From: an uncultured Bacteroidia bacterium
GTDB taxonomy: Bacteria; Bacteroidota; Bacteroidia; Bacteroidales; Prolixibacteraceae
Assembly: GCA_903923905.1 (NCBI GenBank)
Contig: CAIXZH010000027.1
Coordinates: 1 to 64,000 of the forward strand
Direction: 5' to 3'
DNA: 64,000 nt
Shown here piece by piece: positions 61,913 to 64,000 of this stretch. The translations under genes and the position numbers were made by a program. The notes beneath the pieces are model-generated. The model saw nothing but the letters and a program-made list of their open reading frames with translations, had not been told where the DNA came from and ran no database searches. Position 1 is the stretch's first letter. Each line of letters begins with the position of its first letter.

Positions 61913-62986
61913 TTATTTTTTGTGATCAAACCTCCTCATAATCTCTTTCCAGTTTGTGATGATAATGCCTTTATCTTTAAAGAATTGGATAACAATGGGG
62001 TCTGCAAACAAATCTCCTTCCCAGCCGCGTTGTTGCCATGTTCCGGTAATTGTTTTCATGTTTTCAGTAGGTACAGAAGGATGGAATATAATCTCTGTTA
62101 AGCCTTCCCTTAGCGATTCAACGAGTTTGAAAAAGTTTGCCCGTTTCTCTTCATAGGTTTTCCCAGGGCCAACGCTGGTGAAATTATCCAGCCGAGGCAT
62201 TTTGTAATCATTGACCGACTTAATCACCTCATCATTCACAGGGTAACCCTGCTTTTTGAAATTTTCGGCAACTTCCGGATAGGTGAGGTCAATAACATTT
62301 GCAGGGATATGATAGGCTTCTGCAACTTTAAAGAATGCCTTTACATATCCGGGAGTAGCGTAAAGGGTTCCCATATGGGTATCAATATGGCTTGGCCGGT
62401 AACCCATAGCAATTGATTCTTCGATCTGCGCACGAATCTCTGTTTCGACCTCTGCCGCTGAGGCATGCATGGCTACATCGGGGACTTCGTGCCATAACTT
62501 TCCATCGGGATCAATTAATCCCGGAACTTTTGACGGATCGGAAACCGGCCCCCAACGATAATGCGACCACTCGCTGGTTAGCGTCAGATGAAGCCCAATA
62601 TCTTCAGCGGGATGTCCTTTGGCCCAATTGATCATCGCCTTGGCACCCGGACAGGGCATCATTACAGCGGCAGAATGGAGGAAACCTTTTCCAAGGTAAT
62701 TTTGAACGGCAGCATTGGCTTCGGGGCACATCCCTGCATCATCGCAATGCAGGAGTAAAACTTTCTGACCTTTGGGATATCCGAGTTTCTCAGCCCAGGT
62801 TTTTCCGGTCATCTCCAACTTCTCAGATTTCCCATTTTCTTTAAGGGTTAGCATTTTTGCGGATAAGGCAGCCGGATATGCGCATATGGCGATCACTGCG
62901 ATAATTGACCCCAGGTATTTTGTGGCTCTATCAACGGCATTGTCTGAAATTATTTTTATAAGTAATTGAATGATTGAGTTTTTCAT
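61913..62986 (-). CDS. ChbG/HpnK (YdjC) family carbohydrate deacetylase
   Basis: A 357-residue protein with an N-terminal hydrophobic signal (YLGSIIAVIAICAYPAALSA). Metal-site motifs are VLLLHCDDAGMCPEANAA, IGLHLTLTSEWSHYRWG and SHIDTHMGTLYATPGYVKAF. The family removes acetyl groups from chito-oligosaccharides or similar N-acetyl sugars. The mature sequence is nearly the same as the last domain of the adjoining fusion protein, down to the closing ITNWKEIMRRFD versus LTNWKEIMNRFE, so one arose from the other by duplication. It lies 58 bases upstream of the fusion gene. Confidence 0.87.
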   Translation of the reverse strand: MKNSIIQLLIKIISDNAVDRATKYLGSIIAVIAICAYPAALSAKMLTLKENGKSEKLEMTGKTWAEKLGYPKGQKVLLLHCDDAGMCPEANAAVQNYLGKGFLHSAAVMMPCPGAKAMINWAKGHPAEDIGLHLTLTSEWSHYRWGPVSDPSKVPGLIDPDGKLWHEVPDVAMHASAAEVETEIRAQIEESIAMGYRPSHIDTHMGTLYATPGYVKAFFKVAEAYHIPANVIDLTYPEVAENFKKQGYPVNDEVIKSVNDYKMPRLDNFTSVGPGKTYEEKRANFFKLVESLREGLTEIIFHPSVPTENMKTITGTWQQRGWEGDLFADPIVIQFFKDKGIIITNWKEIMRRFDHKK

Positions 62987-63062
62987 TTGTTTTTAGTTTT
63001 AGATGTCTCTTTAAATCGTTCGTTTCAGTTTCCAAATGGTATAAAATCTTCTGTATTGTTGC

Positions 63063-64000
63063 TTAGTTAGTGATTTTAGCCGGATCAATTATCACGTGCT
63101 TAATTGCTTCACCTTTGTGTGATCCCACTGCATAGGAGTAGGAAATATGCAAATGCCCGTCACTGGTTTGGATCACACAGGGATAAGCATAGCTCCCTTT
63201 TTTTGTTGGATCGTATTCGATAAGTTCTTTCCATTTCCAGGTGGTACCTTCATCATCAGAAAGGTAAATCGAAAACCGGTATCGGCCATCATTACTGTCA
63301 TTGCCGACAAATGCCCATTTCCCGTCTTTTAAAACACAGATTTCCACGCTTGCTTCATTCGGGATATCGGTCTTTCTGGAGGCGCTCCATGATTCGCCAT
63401 TGTCGGTTGAAGTGCTTGTTTGCACGCGGGTTGGAGAATCTCCGCTATCGCGCATATAGGCTATAATATCCCCGTTTTTCTTTACGGCAAGGGCTGGTTG
63501 GATGGGGCCACGACCTACGATAGGAAGACTAGGCCTCCAGGTTGCACCGTCATCATCGGAGATGGCAACCATCGAAAAATTAAATCCGTCAGAGTAAAGG
63601 GGCAGTAAAATTCTTCCGCTTTGGAGTGTAATCGGATGAATCCGGGTCATCCATCCAAGGCTTCTTTTTAACAAATCCTTACTCGCTTCCTTTATCAAAT
63701 TGTCATAAGTGGGTGCATAAGATGCCCACCCGTTATCGTTCTCAGGTAGCTCCTTAAACCTTTTATCGACCTCTTTAACAAAACTCTCATCCGGTTTTAA
63801 CAGGATATTATCCTGCCATTCCCAAACAGGGGCTTCCTCCCCATTATAACTGGTGGATGTTCTGAATCTCAGGATGGCATCTTCCCATTTGTTTGCCTGT
63901 ACAGCGACCCAGAAGAGGAATAGCTTTCCATTGCGATTCAGGAACAGAACGGGATTGCAATCCGGAATTCCTTTGGTATCAGCCATAAGAAAGGGTGTTT
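63063..64000 (-). CDS. BNR-repeat sialidase-like protein, N-terminus outside window
   Basis: At least 312 residues; the frame stays open to the right edge, so the first part is missing. Asp-box style repeats are visible (ISDDDGATWRPS, STSTDNGESWSAS, LSDDEGTTWKWKE), with DTKGIPDCNPVLFLN and SAYAPTYD-like spacing (WASYAPTYDNLIKEA), TRIHPITLQSGRILLPLYSD and GPIQPALAVKKNGDIIAYMR, as in the BNR_2 exo-alpha-sialidase-like family. Many members of this group in Bacteroidota are not sialidases, and the arginine triad is only partly visible, so activity is unsure. It starts the visible part of the minus-strand cluster. Confidence 0.82.
   Translation of the reverse strand, partial: TPFLMADTKGIPDCNPVLFLNRNGKLFLFWVAVQANKWEDAILRFRTSTSYNGEEAPVWEWQDNILLKPDESFVKEVDKRFKELPENDNGWASYAPTYDNLIKEASKDLLKRSLGWMTRIHPITLQSGRILLPLYSDGFNFSMVAISDDDGATWRPSLPIVGRGPIQPALAVKKNGDIIAYMRDSGDSPTRVQTSTSTDNGESWSASRKTDIPNEASVEICVLKDGKWAFVGNDSNDGRYRFSIYLSDDEGTTWKWKELIEYDPTKKGSYAYPCVIQTSDGHLHISYSYAVGSHKGEAIKHVIIDPAKITN

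Noticed and set aside
1-64000. Possible tRNA, rRNA, CRISPR array, prophage or integrase
   Set aside because: No T-loop/acceptor pattern, no regular repeat-spacer array and no phage or recombinase gene was found on reading the gaps and frames.

Overview
The window comes from a member of the Bacteroidota, probably Bacteroidales; the family is not certain (a Prolixibacteraceae- or Marinilabiliales-like soil or marine lineage would fit). The evidence is a SusC/SusD pair, a fused LpxC-FabZ enzyme, a TonB receptor paired with a DUF4249 lipoprotein, and promoters of the Bacteroidota type (TTG, about 20 bp, TAnnTTTG). The gene content points to a glycan-degrading generalist.

Layout. (1) 1-13674, plus strand: a polysaccharide utilisation locus made of the end of a SusC, a SusD, a LamG surface lipoprotein, three tandem GH144-like enzymes, a GH43-like enzyme with a discoidin domain, and a GH3 beta-glucosidase. 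GH144 with GH3 suggests beta-1,2-glucan as substrate. (2) 13782-16372: a Tat-exported Gfo/Idh/MocA oxidoreductase followed by a Tat-exported sugar isomerase/epimerase. (3) 16373-17381: a repeat-rich gap, a hicB-hicA toxin-antitoxin pair and a 30-codon 5' stub of a cysteine desulfurase. (4) 17353-25821, minus strand: a lipid-anchored acetolactate decarboxylase, another Gfo/Idh protein, and an outer-membrane uptake set (TonB receptor, DUF4249 lipoprotein, plug-domain protein, small secreted protein). (5) 25984-41082: housekeeping genes, namely dgt, a YgjP-type metallopeptidase and an isomerase; purD and a membrane protein; the lipid A block (HD hydrolase, lpxD, lpxC-fabZ, lpxA); and rimP-nusA-infB with its own promoter and terminator. 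(6) 41193-43786: a visibly AT-rich island with a LytTR membrane regulator and an acyltransferase, bordered by two truncated genes. (7) 43787-64000, minus strand: a second catabolic cluster with GH92, a secreted NagA-like deacetylase, three Gfo/Idh proteins, a DUF4838 lipoprotein, an HpcH/HpaI aldolase, an RraA-like protein, a 2-hydroxyacid dehydrogenase, a heparan-glucosaminide-acetyltransferase-like membrane protein, a 1449-residue fusion of beta-propeller, DUF4091 and ChbG-type deacetylase, a stand-alone ChbG paralogue, and a BNR sialidase-like protein cut by the right edge.

How it works together (inference). The first locus would bind and cut a beta-glucan at the surface and in the periplasm and finish it with GH3. 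The right-hand cluster looks built for N-acetylated or otherwise decorated glycans: deacetylases, an acetyltransferase-like protein, alpha-mannosidase and sialidase-like enzymes, plus a cytosolic aldolase/dehydrogenase set for keto acids. Six Tat-exported redox or isomerase proteins across the window suggest periplasmic sugar oxidation or epimerisation alongside classical hydrolysis. No tRNA, rRNA, CRISPR array, integrase or intact transposase was seen.
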